Assembly (NCBI GenBank): GCA_003586115.2
Contig: QVOM02000057.1
Coordinates: forward strand, 5,857,461 to 5,921,460
DNA from: Salvator merianae
Lineage: Eukaryota > Chordata > Lepidosauria > Squamata > Teiidae
Direction: 5' to 3'
Length of the DNA stretch: 64,000 nt
The position numbers were made by a program, and so were the translations under genes. Position 1 is the first letter of the stretch, and each line of letters begins with the position of its first letter. The notes beneath the pieces were generated by a model. That model searched no databases. It saw only the letters and a program-made list of their open reading frames with translations, and was not told the DNA's origin. Below are positions 1-10,786 of the stretch, one piece after another.

Positions 1-69
1 CCCCTCTGAGGTTCGCCTATTCACCCCACAGGCCCCCGGGCCCGGTGGGCGGCTGGAGGCGTGAGTTAC

Positions 70-435
70 CTGGGCAAAGTACAGGTTCATGAGGGTCAAG
101 GTGAAGAACTGCAGGCAGACAGGGCAGCAGTAGAGGAGCCAGAAGAAGAACGGGCCGAGGCGGTTGGCCTTGAGCGTGTTCCTGAAGTAGAAGGAGAAAA
201 GGGTGGTGCGCAGCGCTGCCCAGAAGAGGCACAAGAACAGGAAGACAGTCTGGTAGCTGAACTTCTTGTGACGGTAGAAGAGAACCAGCCAGAGCTGGGC
301 GTAGACCGAAAGGAACAGCACGGCGTAGAGGGCCGTGTAGAGCGCCGTGAGGCCCACTTTGACGGCAGGCGGGAAGGCTGGTGTGAGGCGCGAAGCCGGC
401 ACGACGGCGCTGAGGTTGCTGGCGGCATGCTCCAT
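70..435 (-). CDS. GPR137: GPR137, first coding exon (partial gene)
   Basis: Reading right to left, an ATG at 435 opens 122 codons ending at a GTAACT donor just below base 70. The peptide starts [17 protein letters not shown] and continues with three hydrophobic stretches: about residues 26-54, 60-84 and 96-120. Segments such as [29 protein letters not shown] and [20 protein letters not shown] match my memory of GPR137, a multi-pass lysosomal membrane protein reported to bind Rag GTPases and support mTORC1. The remaining exons lie left of the window. The 5' UTR probably continues to about 548, where a pyrimidine-rich CAG acceptor stands on the minus strand. In human this gene sits beside BAD and PLCB3, as here. 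GPR137B and GPR137C are close paralogues; synteny decides for GPR137. Confidence 0.9.
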
Positions 436-1269
436 AGCGAGGGTCTCGGCCTTAAGGGGCAGCCCCCAATTGTTCACTTAGCAGGGAGCCATTTCCAGGG
501 GGCCAGCACCAGCAGGGTCCTGCCTTTCCTTGATGGGACGAGCTGCCCCTGACGGGGTTAAGAGGGTGGGTTACATCCTTTGGGGCTGGTGCAGGAGGCC
601 GGCCCCACAGGGAGGGGAATTAAGGGCTCTTTAAGAGCTCCATGGGGGGGGGGGAAGAGGAGGAGGAGGCAGTGGTGGAGGGAAGGAAAGGCGGCAGTGG
701 GGGGCCCTGCTGCTCACCACACACACACACACTCACACACGCACGCACGCACACTTTTCAGCTAAGAAAACATGGAGGAAAGAGATGCAAGTCCAAAACC
801 AGCTGTGAAGAACAGGGGGGCAGAGACTCCGTTACCCCCGCACCCCAAGGATTCCAAGGCCCTAATTCTGCCAGGAAGCAAGGGGGCACAAAAGGCACCC
901 TCCCAGAGGCAGCCCCCCCCAGATGCCCCCCACGCTGGGTCCCCTGGGCGCCTCCCCAGCTCAGAAAACAACCTGCTGCCCTACTTCCCTTGCACGAAAG
1001 CAGCGCCTCATGAACCTTAAGCCCCTTCCAACGCTTTGGACAGCCGGGCCCCCTCACCTCCAGCCCCCAGGCCCTGGAGCCCCTTCCTCCCTTTTGAAAA
1101 ATGTTCTTCCCCCTCCCCCAGGGACTCAGCTCCCCCTGGGCCCCTTTGCCCCCCAATGCTCAGCTCTCTGCACCGCCTCTGCTTGCTTCTGCTGCAAAGG
1201 CTCTAGCTCCAGGCTTATACGGGGAGGGAGGGTCCTTCAAAGTCTCTTCCTGGGACCCCTGGGTCCTTT
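436..1269. other. GPR137 5' UTR and first intron, no other gene seen
   Basis: GC-rich sequence between the GPR137 start codon and the first assembly gap. It holds a short CA microsatellite (about 718-752) and several G or C runs. No exon with family similarity was recognised; the open frames here are low-complexity Pro/Gly/Arg frames. Confidence 0.6.
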
Positions 1270-1758
1270 NNNNNNNNNNNNNNNNNNNNNNNNNNNNNNN
1301 NNNNNNNNNNNNNNNNNNNNNNNNNNNNNNNNNNNNNNNNNNNNNNNNNNNNNNNNNNNNNNNNNNNNNNNNNNNNNNNNNNNNNNNNNNNNNNNNNNNN
1401 NNNNNNNNNNNNNNNNNNNNNNNNNNNNNNNNNNNNNNNNNNNNNNNNNNNNNNNNNNNNNNNNNNNNNNNNNNNNNNNNNNNNNNNNNNNNNNNNNNNN
1501 NNNNNNNNNNNNNNNNNNNNNNNNNNNNNNNNNNNNNNNNNNNNNNNNNNNNNNNNNNNNNNNNNNNNNNNNNNNNNNNNNNNNNNNNNNNNNNNNNNNN
1601 NNNNNNNNNNNNNNNNNNNNNNNNNNNNNNNNNNNNNNNNNNNNNNNNNNNNNNNNNNNNNNNNNNNNNNNNNNNNNNNNNNNNNNNNNNNNNNNNNNNN
1701 NNNNNNNNNNNNNNNNNNNNNNNNNNNNNNNNNNNNNNNNNNNNNNNNNNNNNNNNNN
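1270..1758. other. Assembly gap (489 N)
   Basis: A run of N. The right flank is a CGTCG-type CpG-rich repeat, so the missing bases are probably GC-rich promoter or simple sequence. Every open frame crossing it is an artefact. Confidence 0.98.
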
Positions 1759-2000
1759 CGTCGCGTCGCGTCGCGTCCCGTCCCTTCCTTCCAGCTCCCA
1801 GGCTGCTGCGTAAAGTACATAAGACCCGCCCCCCTCCCATTCACCGGCTCGGCGTGACGAAAGCGGCGCACCCCCTCCAGCAGCCCTGCGCTCCTTTTTC
1901 GCAACGGCCGTAAGCGGCGTCGAGAATGGCAGCAGGAGGAGGAGGAAGTGCCCTGGCTAGAGCGGCTGCGCTCTATCCGGCCGCCATCTTAACTGCGGGC
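1759..2000 (-). promoter_or_regulatory. Likely GPR137 promoter / CpG island with YY1-type site
   Basis: The segment is rich in CpG (CGTCGCGTCGCG, AACGGCCGTAAGCGGCG). On the minus strand it carries AAGATGGCGGC at 1990-1980, the YY1-type motif typical of sites just downstream of TATA-less start points, followed by an ETS-like CACTTCCTCC. This orientation fits transcription leftward into GPR137, 1.3 kb away. Assignment to GPR137 is inference; the gap hides the rest of the island. Confidence 0.5.
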
Positions 2001-2394
2001 AAGTGTAGCTTTCTAGGGTACAGCAAAGGGTGAAGCGGACGACGCATTCATCGTCCATTCTTTTGCATGTTGGAGAGAAAGGTTGCACCCCTGCATGCTC
2101 CCCTGGTCCCCTTTCATCGAGCAAACGTGAGTTTGCAATGTTCAGAAGTGAACAATGAAACCCAGTCGCCTCTTTTCAGGACACATCAGACGAGATTACT
2201 AGGCAGGAGGATAGGAACAAGGGAAAACGCCAACAGAGAAGCCAGCTCTTGCATAGAAACTAGGTTTTTAAGGCTAAAATGCAGCTTCCCAAAAAAATAC
2301 GATTCTGGGAGCAAAATGTGGTTTTTTTCGGCAAAACTTTCAGAGCGAAGTTCCCCTTCTGCACCCTGTGTAAGGTTTCTATCCTGCCTTCCTT

Positions 2395-2550
2395 CCAAAA
2401 GGTCAAAAGCAATGAAATCTATTCTCCGCCCCTCCATTTTACTCTCAGCAACAACCCTGCAAGGTAGGATAGGCTAGGAAACTGACTGGCCCAAGGTAAA
2501 TCAGCCCGCTGTCATGGCCAAGTGGGGATTCAAACCCAGGAGTTCCTAGG
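2395..2550 (-). repeat. MIR-like SINE, antisense
   Basis: Contains the antisense MIR-type core (CAACAACCCTGCAAGGTAGG, then GACTGGCCCAAGGT and GGGGATTCAAACCC). The order matches a tRNA-derived CORE-SINE read backwards. Similar pieces occur at about 4745-4885, 5290-5405, 18670-18765, 57790-57950 and 62275-62465. Confidence 0.6.
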
Positions 2551-3316
2551 ATCTATCCTAAAAATTAAGAGGTGCTCCTCACTTGCAGCCTCCTGACAGT
2601 AACCAAGTACAACTGCCAGCCCTGCAGGTGAGCACCCTCTTCCAGGGACCACACTAACGCTGGCTCTCAAATCGGGGGGGGGGGCAGGGTTTGGAGGAGC
2701 TCCAAATTTCAGTAGGAGGAACGGAAGAAGGAGGGGTCTGTGAGTCAGGTTTTGGAGGTTCATGTTGTGGCATCTTAAAACATTAAATCTGAAGACTATG
2801 AACCCTGTGGGTTATGAATGCGCAAAGCAGGGATGGCATATAGGGTCAAAAGCATGTGCAGAGTGCAATCATAAGCAAACCCCCAAGCTCAGCAGCCAGC
2901 CAGATGTTCAAGAAAGTAGCTCTTTTTCAAGCTGGGGCCCCAGCCAAAGCTGGGCTTGCCCAATCGTAGCCATTCCCTTCTACCACGAACTTAAAAAAGA
3001 ATCAATCAGTTCGTCAAATTCCCTGTAAATAAATAATAAGCAGGTCTAATGACAACTCCCTCGAGGTTACAGTCAAGCAGAAACTCAGATACTTTGGGAA
3101 GATGAGACAAGCAAATGCAGGGCTAGAAAAAGTGATGAGATTTGCTCATGTTGAGGGAAACAGAAAGGAACCCAACAGAGCAAAGGGACGGACAAGAATC
3201 CAGGCTTTGTCCTTAGAAAAGCTACCCGTGAGATCTTAAGACAGGCCAAGGGGATCCTTACATGCCCTGGACATCAAACTCCATTTGACACTACCAAGGA
3301 CAACAAAAAATCATTT

Positions 3317-3320
<4 letters not shown>

Positions 3321-3348
<28 letters not shown>
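3321..3348. repeat. (TA)n microsatellite
   Basis: Fourteen uninterrupted TA units in an AT-rich stretch (about 3290-3700) that otherwise shows A-rich runs and no gene signal. Confidence 0.95.
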
Positions 3349-3351
<3 letters not shown>

Positions 3352-3879
3352 TAGTATTCTGCCCCCAGCGGCCTAACAAGAATCCTTAAATATCGAAAGG
3401 AGAAAAAAATCTTGTGGTTTCAAAGCACAAAAACAAAGTATGGAGCCTTAAAACAACGACGACAAAAAATTTACACAAAGCTTTAAAAAAATACCCTAAA
3501 ATGCTGTTACCATAAACCAGCCTAAATCATGCATTTTAAAAACAAAATATGTGGCCTATAAAAAAATTGTACATAGATTTAGAAAAAAACACTAAAATAA
3601 AGATGTACACATAGCTTTAAAAAAATCCTGAAATAAAGATTCGCATATAGCTTTTAAACGCAGTTTTAAATGCATCCTTACATGCAGTGACCATAAAATA
3701 CCCCCAATCCTCCGAAATGCTCTCCTTTAATTCGTGTTCTCCCCCTCCCCCCTTAGGTATGACTTGGGTTTGCATCGCAGACTTGCAACCATTCCGCGAG
3801 ACGTGGGAAAAAAGAGAAAAATACAATCCCAGCAGAGGCGATGAGTTGCTGTGCTAAATAGGAGGCAGCGCCCACTATG

Positions 3880-4010
3880 ACGCTCCCGCTCTTGATTGGC
3901 CAAGGAAGGTGGCAGTTCTCCATTGCCCCGGCGACTGTGCCCCGGGTCTCCGCTGGCTAAACAGGAGGAAAAGAAAGGAGCAAAAAAACAGAGAGTGATC
4001 TTTAATTTAG
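3880..4010 (+). promoter_or_regulatory. Candidate BAD promoter and non-coding exon 1
   Basis: An inverted CCAAT box (GATTGGCC, 3894-3901) is followed by GC-rich sequence and then an AATTTAG|GTAACG donor after base 4010, on the same strand as BAD and 1.6 kb before its first coding exon. BAD has a non-coding leader exon in other vertebrates. This assignment rests only on position and signals. Confidence 0.35.
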
Positions 4011-4744
4011 GTAACGGGGGGCTTGCGGGTCAGCGGAGGGTTGGAGGGGGTGGGGGTCGCGTGAGTTGCAAAGGGGAGGGTGAAACACGGGGTGGGGAGA
4101 GGCGAGGGCAGGATCCTGCAAGGGGGAAGCCGAGATCTGGAGAGGAAGCATCAAGGAAAGGACTGGGTCTCTGAGCAGGATTAAGAAGAAGCAACCCTAA
4201 GGGGGGATTGGGATGAGGTTATGGTGGGAAAGGGAGGACTGAACAACCGTCCCCGAAGGGTAGGCCACCTCCATAGAGGACTAATGGAAGCAGGGCTGGG
4301 AGGGATTTGCACTGTGGAAGGGGCAGGCAGGACTTTGATAGAGGGTCACATTCCTCAACCCTCCGCACTGGCTTTCCTTGCGTGAGTCACAGCCTGGTTT
4401 ATACAAGCTGCTCTGGCTTTTATTTTTCTGAAACAAAAGGGGGAAAGAACAGGAATCCCTTCTCGAAGGCTGCAGCCCTATCTTTACTTTGCCTGGACTT
4501 GCATTTGAGAAGGTGTATTTGGACTGCTCCATAAACTGCCCTCCCTCCCCCCAAAATATATGAGAACCGGGCACTCAGAATTCCAAGGGAGATCTGCAGA
4601 GCGGCAGGCGGACAGAAAAGGAATCTTTCCTCCCCATTTATCCCCATAGGATGTTCCCTTCTAACTTCCTGTTAGCAGAAGTAGTGGGCTAGCATTTGCT
4701 TGCTCGCTTATGTAACGCGTTTCTGAGCCACTTCACTTCCCAAG

Positions 4745-4885
4745 GAGTTCCCCACAGCAAATGCTGTTTTCCTCCTTTCTGTTTTTATCTTCACAACAGC
4801 CCTCTGGAGTAGGCTCGGGCTGAGAGGCAGAGACTGAAGGGCTACAAGGTGGGATTCGAACTCTGTCTCCCTGCTTAGGCCAAGG
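4745..4885 (-). repeat. MIR-like SINE fragment, antisense
   Basis: Shows CTTCACAACAGCCCTCTGGA, GAGGCAGAGACTGAAGGGCT and GGGATTCGAACTCTG in the order of an antisense MIR-type SINE. A second, shorter fragment of the same kind lies at about 5290-5405. Confidence 0.5.
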
Positions 4886-5611
4886 TTGCCAACCTGGGCA
4901 CCTTGCCACGGGTAAGCACCTCAGAGAAGAGGGAATCAAAGGTGTTAACAGCAGACAAAAACCAAGGCACGGAAGCGTTTGGGGTTGACCTCTATGGAAA
5001 ACAGAGTAGTTGGCTGGATGAGATTTTGCTCTAAAATAGCAAGCTGTCTCAGTAAACAGCTAACCCGAAATACCTGTTTTCCGGCCCTGAAAGAAAAGGC
5101 AATTAGCTTAGGGCAGCCCCCAAAAGCACAGTTTCCCATTTGGATTTTATTTTAACATTTTCCTTCTATCACTTTCTTGCTTGCTGCTGTGGTTTCCACA
5201 TTTTCTCGCCTGCATTTATTGATTTACTGCACAGGAGCCCAGCTTTCTGCTGACTAGCCCTTGGGTGGCATACATGGTGGGTTGTTGGTTTTTTTTTTGC
5301 CTTCCCTCTGTTTTATCGTACAACCGTCCTGCCAGGTAGGCTAGGCAAAGCCCTAAGCAGCACTAGCAGGCCCAGGCCTCACCCAGTCAGCCTCTGTGCC
5401 CAAGTGGCCAGGATGTGTTTTGGGGCATTCCGGGCTGGAGCAAACTTTGAACCAGAAAGCTCCTGGTATCCAGGACAGGGACTAAAGTCCTTTCTTTGCC
5501 TCCCACCAGGTTCACCTCCAGAATTTCTTCCTTCCTACAACTTTGACTGCTCCCCACCTGCTCCTGGAAAGCAGAGGGTGGGGCAGTGGTGGCCATGCTA
5601 CTCTTTTAAGG

Positions 5612-7453
5612 ATGTTCCAGATTTCGGAATACAATGAAGAGGACATTTTCTCAACCGAGGAGAAAGTCCCGCAGGATTCCATGCTGACGTGGCAAGACAG
5701 TCCCACGGGAGTCACGACACTGGACAGTCCAGTTAACAGAGAGAGCCCTTCCTTGGAAAATCCAGGTACCCGGGCTCGGGTCCAGCTGAGCTCTGACAAA
5801 TTCATTGTACTGAGGATGCTGGAATCTGAAAACATGGCTGTGGTGGCTGGGGTTGCTGGGAACAGGAGTCTGAAACGCAAAGCTTTTAGACACCCTTTTC
5901 ATGATTTTACAAAGAAGCTTTCAAGCGAGTTCCTGGTTACCTGCCCCATACCTTGTTCAGGTTGGAGCAGATTTATGCAATACTCAGTTGTGCTAGCAAG
6001 TATGAATCACCAGTGATTCATGGACTTAGATTTCTTCAGCTGGATCGCAGAGTTACTTAGCTTTCGATCTTTTTTTGTTGTTGTTCAAAGAAGCTCAGCG
6101 CAATATGTACACTGTTATCACCAAATAGTTTCTTTACAAAGAAAAGGGTGAGTAACAGGCAGTTTAAGTTTGCTTAATAGGCTTGTTCTGAACTGAAGCC
6201 ACCTCAAAGGCACGGTGGCGCAGAAGGCTAAGGCACTGATCTTTCAATAGGAGGAACGGAGTTCAAGGCCCCTGTCTGCCGTGTAGAGGGGATGAATCCT
6301 GCATTGAGCAGGGGGTTGGACTCGATGACCCTGGAGGTCCCTTCCAACTCTATGGTTCTATGATTCTATGAAAGATGGGCAGAAATGATAGGTGCTCGGT
6401 TCTGCAAGCCTCAACAGCCATGAGGAACAGTTAGGTGTAGCAGAAACTGGATGGACAGTGCAGCTCTGCTTCTGTTTCCAAGTTCCCTGCTAGCCATTCA
6501 GCCAGAGCAGAAGAGAAGCTCTGCTAGATCAGGCCACAGCCCATCTAGTCCAGCATCCCATCTCACACAGTGGGAAATATGGTCATAAAACCAATAATAA
6601 TGTTATGTTGACTATGGTATATACAGTACTGTGCACAATTCCATGTATGGAACAGTTAACTTGGTAAATGAATTTGGTAGACATCTCCTCCACTGCAATT
6701 TAACCTCCCTCCTTCCTTTGTTTGCATTCCCCCCCTCCCTCGCTTCCTCTCCGTCCCAAGAGGTGAGGGGTCGTATCGGATCAGACCCCCCGCCAACAGA
6801 TTCCGAGGTTCCGGATGAGGTGGGTACCTTCCGGGCACGCTCCCGCTCCGCCCCGCCGATCTTGTGGGCCGCCCAGCGGTACGGGCGGGAACTCCGCCGG
6901 ATGAGCGACGAATTCCACGGCGCCCTGCAGGTGAGGCCGGCGCAAGTGCGCACAGCGTGTGAGAACCGCATTTAAAAAACACCCACCCACCCCCGGTGCA
7001 ACCCACCACCAAACGCTGGTTAATGCAATTCAGAAAAACAAACTTATCAGTAATGGGATCGATCTTCTGAGGTGCCAGGGACTTCATCTGACAGACTGGA
7101 TCACCTCTCCACAATCCTACCAACACGCTGGTAGACTTGGTTTTAATCTCCACACTGGTAGACTGGGCCTCCCAAGTTTCCATAGGCAGCAGTTATTTAT
7201 ATACCACTGTTTTGCACAATGCGGAGGTTGGAGAGAACCAAACCACCATGTTATACAAGGGATGGCTATTCAGCAACAGGGGTGGAATACCTCAAATTTC
7301 CCCTAAGTTCTCTCTCTCTTGCAGAAACTACCACGCCCCAAGAGCGCAGGGACGGCTGTTCAAATGCATCAGACCTTGGGCTGGAAGGAGACACTGCAAT
7401 CGTGGTGGAGTCAGCGCTCCCCAAATGACGGACCCCCACGGAATCCCCCATGA
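5612..7453 (+). CDS. BAD: BAD, BH3-only BCL2 antagonist of cell death (complete coding region)
   Basis: Three coding exons: 5612-5765, 6761-6930 and 7325-7453 (TGA), total 453 nt, 150 aa. The splice phases agree (1, then 0). The start [13 protein letters not shown] matches the vertebrate BAD N-terminus. The BH3 helix [18 protein letters not shown] spans residues 86-103, and a C-terminal helix with [10 protein letters not shown] (about 128-137) follows. BAD binds BCL-XL and BCL2 through BH3 and is held inactive by 14-3-3 after phosphorylation. The RSRSAP site (Ser81, mouse Ser136) and RRMS (Ser100, mouse Ser155) are intact. The mouse Ser112 site RHSSYP appears here as RIGSDP, still R-x-x-S-x-P. 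Exon 2 ends GCCCTGCAG|GTGAGG and exon 3 follows TCTCTTGCAG. The 3' UTR is short, with AATAAA about 50 and 70 bases after the stop. The protein is shorter than human BAD (168 aa), mostly in the disordered N-terminal half. Confidence 0.94.
6210..6372 (+). mobile_element. SINE with tRNA-like head and CR1-type tail
   Basis: Lies in BAD intron 1. The head reads GTGGCGCAGAAGGCTAAGGC with a B-box-like GAGTTCAAGGCCCC. The tail reads GGGTTGGACTCGATGACC and ends in ATTCTATG-type octamers, the known 3' end of CR1 LINEs. A CR1-mobilised SINE is the natural reading. A second, truncated copy lies at 58135-58220. Confidence 0.7.
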
Positions 7454-7503
7454 ATTCAGCTTGCAGAAGTCTCTTACAAACAGGAAGCATTGGTGGGAGG
7501 GGG

Positions 7504-7526
7504 AATAAATACACAAAGTTAATAAA
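7504..7526 (+). terminator. BAD polyadenylation signals
   Basis: Two AATAAA hexamers (7504-7509 and 7521-7526) lie 50-73 bases after the BAD stop codon. No other AATAAA stands between them and the stop. Confidence 0.6.
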
Positions 7527-7549
7527 GCATATTTTCTCCACCGTGGTAT

Positions 7550-8369
7550 CTTAAGATACCCACCCAGGGGAAGATTATTATCGGGCACCCCATTATCCAC
7601 TCATTGAGAAGAGATGTCCCTGAACCGGAGACGGCCTTCCAGAGTCTGCCAAAATTCAGCATTTATTATCTGCCCCTCAGCCTGGCAAGATGGGCTGACA
7701 GGAAACCCAGACACATCCAGAAGGCCACTTTCCCCTTTCTCACTGTAGTACAATGTGTATGTGTGTGTTTTCGACCGGCCATCTGCACAAATTCCATTGC
7801 CTCTCTCATCCATAACCCCTCAGCTATCCATACCCCAAATCCTCATGGGTATCTACGCTCCTCCCTTCCAAACTGTTATACTTTTTCTAAGCCCCCAAAG
7901 CTGAAAACACTGTATTGATTGACCACATAGGAAATCGGGTGTGTTGGTGTTTTTTTTATTTGTTCGCTGTGGTTCTCTCCCTGTGGAGACATTTGTATGA
8001 GTTTTTATTAAATGTTATTCCTGCGGGCTTCCCGTGTGCGATGGCATATACTTCATCTCAAGATTCCCAGGTTCATTTCTGCAAGTCTTTGCGTCCAAAG
8101 ACGCAACCAAAACCAGACCTTTACAAATTCATTCCCTGGGTGGCAAATATTTAAATGTTGGGCCTGAATATTGTAAGACTCTCAACTCCCATCAGTTCAG
8201 CCTCCTGACTGGCCATTGCCGGGGGATGATGGGAGCAGGGAGTCCGACAAGTTCCAGGTTGGAGGTAAGCAAACTACATTACCCATCATGCACTGAAAGT
8301 ACGCAAGCGCCCAGAGGCCAACTGGAGTCTGAGTTCGGAAGCATCTGGAAATCGACCGAGTCCCCTTCG
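7550..8369. other. BAD-reductase intergenic stretch, tail to tail
   Basis: Between two convergent genes. Minus-strand AATAAA (TTTATT on plus) at about 7953 and 8002 could end the reductase transcript. Nothing else was recognised. Confidence 0.5.
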
Positions 8370-10724
8370 CTAGGCCACGTCACTGGGATCCCAGCAGTAG
8401 CGCTTCCCACAATGCATTGCGCTCAGTTCCTCCATGTCACTTTGGCTCAACTCCCAGCCCCACAGCTGCCCGTTTTCGGCCACCCGGAGCGGGGAGGCCG
8501 ACTTGGGGATGACGCTCACGCCCTGCTGCAGAGCCCAGCGCAGCAAGACCTGGGCGGGGGTCCGCCCCCGGTGCGCAGCGACCTTCACCACCTCCGGGCG
8601 GGTTACGAGCTGCCCGGTGCCCAGGGAAGAGTAGGCCTGCAGGTGGATGCCCCTGCGGCGGCAGAAGTCCAGCAGCTCCGCCTGCGCCAGCTCCGGGTGG
8701 AACTCCACCTGCAGGACGGCCGGGGCCACGTGGCAGTGCGCCAGCAGCTCCTCGAGGTGCCGGAGGGTGTAGTTGGAGACCCCGATGGCCCTCAGCTTTC
8801 CGGACTCGTGCAGCCGCTCCAGGGCTCGCCAGGTCTCCCGCCGGCGGTCCCGGTTCCCCTTGTCCGCCTGGGGCCGGCCCTGCGTGCCCGGCCAGTGGAT
8901 CAGGTACAGGTCGAGGTACTCGCAGCCCAGCTCCTTCAGGCTACGCAGGCAGGCCTCTTCGGCCCGCTGCTCCCCGTGGTCCCGCGGGCTCAGCTTGCTG
9001 GTGACGAAGACCTCGCCGCGGGCCAGGCGGTGCTGGGGGAGCAGCTCACCCAGGGCGCAGCCGATGGCCGCCTCGTTGCTATAGACGGCGGCCGTGTCCA
9101 CCAGGCGGTAGCCGCTCTCAAAAGCCGCGTCCAAGCTGAGGTGCACCGTCTCCGCCCCCTGCAGGCGAAAGGTGCCCAGGCCCAGGAGGGGCATCGGGGA
9201 GCCGGTGTTCAGCCGCACGGTGCGCTCCGGGACCCTGGGAGGCACAAGGGAAGAAGGAGACTCCATTCACAACCCATGTGAGCATAAGAACCTAAGAGGA
9301 GCCCTGCTGGATCAGGCCACGGCCCATCCAGTCCAGCATCCTGTCTCACACAGTGGCCCACCAGTTGCTTCTGGGCATCCTCAAATGGAAAACGAAGGCA
9401 AAACCTTCGCCTGCTCTTGAATGGAGGACAGCAGCCAAATACCCCCCACCCTGCCCTGTTCAGTAGTCAGCACATCCCGAAACCTCCAGGTTCAGGATTT
9501 CTGGGAGGCAGAAATTAAAGGTGTCAGGGCAGGAAAAAAGCAAGGACCTAGCCATGGAGCTTTCTTGGAGCCTGTGAGAGGTTGGACTTTTTATTTATTT
9601 ATTTCTATTTCTATCCAGCCCCATCATTATAAAACCAGGTAAAAGAGATTAACCAAAACAGTAGCAGTGCCTGCATGGGGAGGGGATGCTGTTCCCTCAG
9701 CCAAAGGCCACGGGAAAGAGGTGCCGCCCCATAATGGCTGCATCTGCACAGAATTAAAAAAGTGTCTTGAAAGTAGTTTAGAACTGGTGGCATCCACACC
9801 CTAGTGTCCCTAATCCTCAGCTTTTACTTTTCAGTTCCCCATTAACAGAAGTTGGGGGGGGGTGAGAGAGAAAGGCAGGGCCTTTTCACTGTTGGCTCCT
9901 GGCACCCGTCCAGCTCTGTCTCTAGGAAAACTACCTGTCACCACCAGATCCATCAATCACTAGATGCCAGATAAAGACCTTTCTCTCTCTTCCCAGACAC
10001 AGTGGTGCAGTTTCCTATCTACACGTACTCTTTAGCAAGTGCTTTTATGATTGTTTGGTTGTCATAGTTTAAATGTGAGGCTTTAAATCCTTTTATATCA
10101 TTGTAAGTTGCTTTGTCCTTCCAACCCCCTGCCCAGAGCAAGTATCATTACTATCAGAACCTGCCTGAGAATTTTTGGACTACAACTCCCAGCAGCCCCA
10201 GCAGACGCCTTGGTTGAGCCCTGGACTTCCATTCTCATCAACCCCCACAGAGCATCATGCTATTCAACGCAGATACCGCCCACCCGGCTGACCCAAAGTG
10301 CTCTAAACACTAGGCAACCCTGCCCTACACAGGTTTGCGCTACAGAAGAGCAGTTTAAAAAACTGAGGACGCTTTAATGAGCTTTCTATACCCCACCCTC
10401 CCTAAAAGCACTTCAAGAGGTGCCTATCCCTAAATCTGCCCCGTTAAGCTCTGGGAGGGGAGCAGGGAAGTGGATCTGCAGCTAGACCAGTTCGCCCTCC
10501 AAAAAGTAGCGATTTGCAAACGCTTTTGCTGCCAATCGCCCTGACGCTCCAGAATCTGCAAACGCTTTTGCAAGAGTGGGCTGTTGCCCCCGCCCCCGCC
10601 CAGGGACCCGCCCTTCTGCTTGGCAACATGCAAAAAGACATATAGGGAGGGGAGAGAAAAACACGGTGGAGGCAGCCTCAGGGCCCCCGATCGCTTACCA
10701 AGACGCGGGAACTTCTGCATACAT
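8370..10724 (-). CDS. Aldo-keto reductase (YtbE / ZK1290.5-like type)
   Basis: The main exon (9234-8370, TAG stop) encodes nearly the whole enzyme. The AKR catalytic tetrad is visible as Asp55 (RLVDTA), Tyr60 (AVYSNE), Lys89 (VTSKLSP) and His122 (LYLIHWPG). GVSNYTLRHLEELL and EFHPELAQAELLDFC are typical of the TIM barrel. IPKSASPLRVAEN at 251-263 is the NADPH 2'-phosphate loop. It should be a cytosolic NADPH-dependent carbonyl reductase; the substrate cannot be told. A pyrimidine-rich CCTCCCAG acceptor stands before 9234. A 26-nt first coding exon at 10724-10699 (MYAEVPAS, then GTAAGC) joins in exact phase and gives a 296-aa protein that continues WVPERTVRLNTG. An alternative is an unspliced start at 9266 (298 aa). 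Only one intron in the CDS is odd for AKR genes and could mean a retrocopy origin. I recognise no human orthologue here. Confidence 0.82.
9283..9415. repeat. Interspersed repeat, CCCTGCTGGATCAGGCC family
   Basis: One copy of a family seen about ten times. Shared landmarks: AAGAACCTAAGAGGAGCCC, CTGGATCAGGCCAC, GTCCAGCATCCTGTCTCACA, GGCCCACCAGTTGCTTCTGG and GCAAAACCTTCGCCTGCTC. It lies in the reductase intron. I cannot name the class; similar sequences are common in squamates. Confidence 0.75.
10515..10571. repeat. Duplicated 15-mer TGCAAACGCTTTTGC
   Basis: Identical copies at 10515-10529 and 10557-10571, 42 bases apart, with a CCAAT (10532-10536) between them, just inside the reductase first intron. 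Each copy is an imperfect palindrome (GCAAA...TTTGC). Could be a paired protein-binding site or a small tandem duplication. Confidence 0.5.
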
Positions 10725-10786
10725 GGCGAACCCTGCAAAAATGAAAAGAGGTATAAATTCCAGAATCTTTTTGCAGGACTGGGGGG

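Noticed and set aside
1101..1913. Open frames of 226-296 aa near 1-1.9 kb
   Set aside because: They run through the N gap; the real sequence is low-complexity on both sides.
5766..6016. Reading the BAD first exon through to the stop at 6016
   Set aside because: The frame continues past a good donor (CCAG|GTACCC); joining at 5765 to 6761 gives the BH3 domain in phase, so the extension is intron.
6212..6285. Functional tRNA gene at the GGTGGCGCAGAAGG start
   Set aside because: The head is tRNA-like but it is followed by a CR1-type tail and recurs at 58135; it is a SINE. The same applies to the CTCAGTGGTAGAGC copies.
8034..9281. 415-aa open frame on the plus strand
   Set aside because: It is the antisense shadow of the aldo-keto reductase exon; GC-rich third positions keep it open, and it has no recognisable domain.
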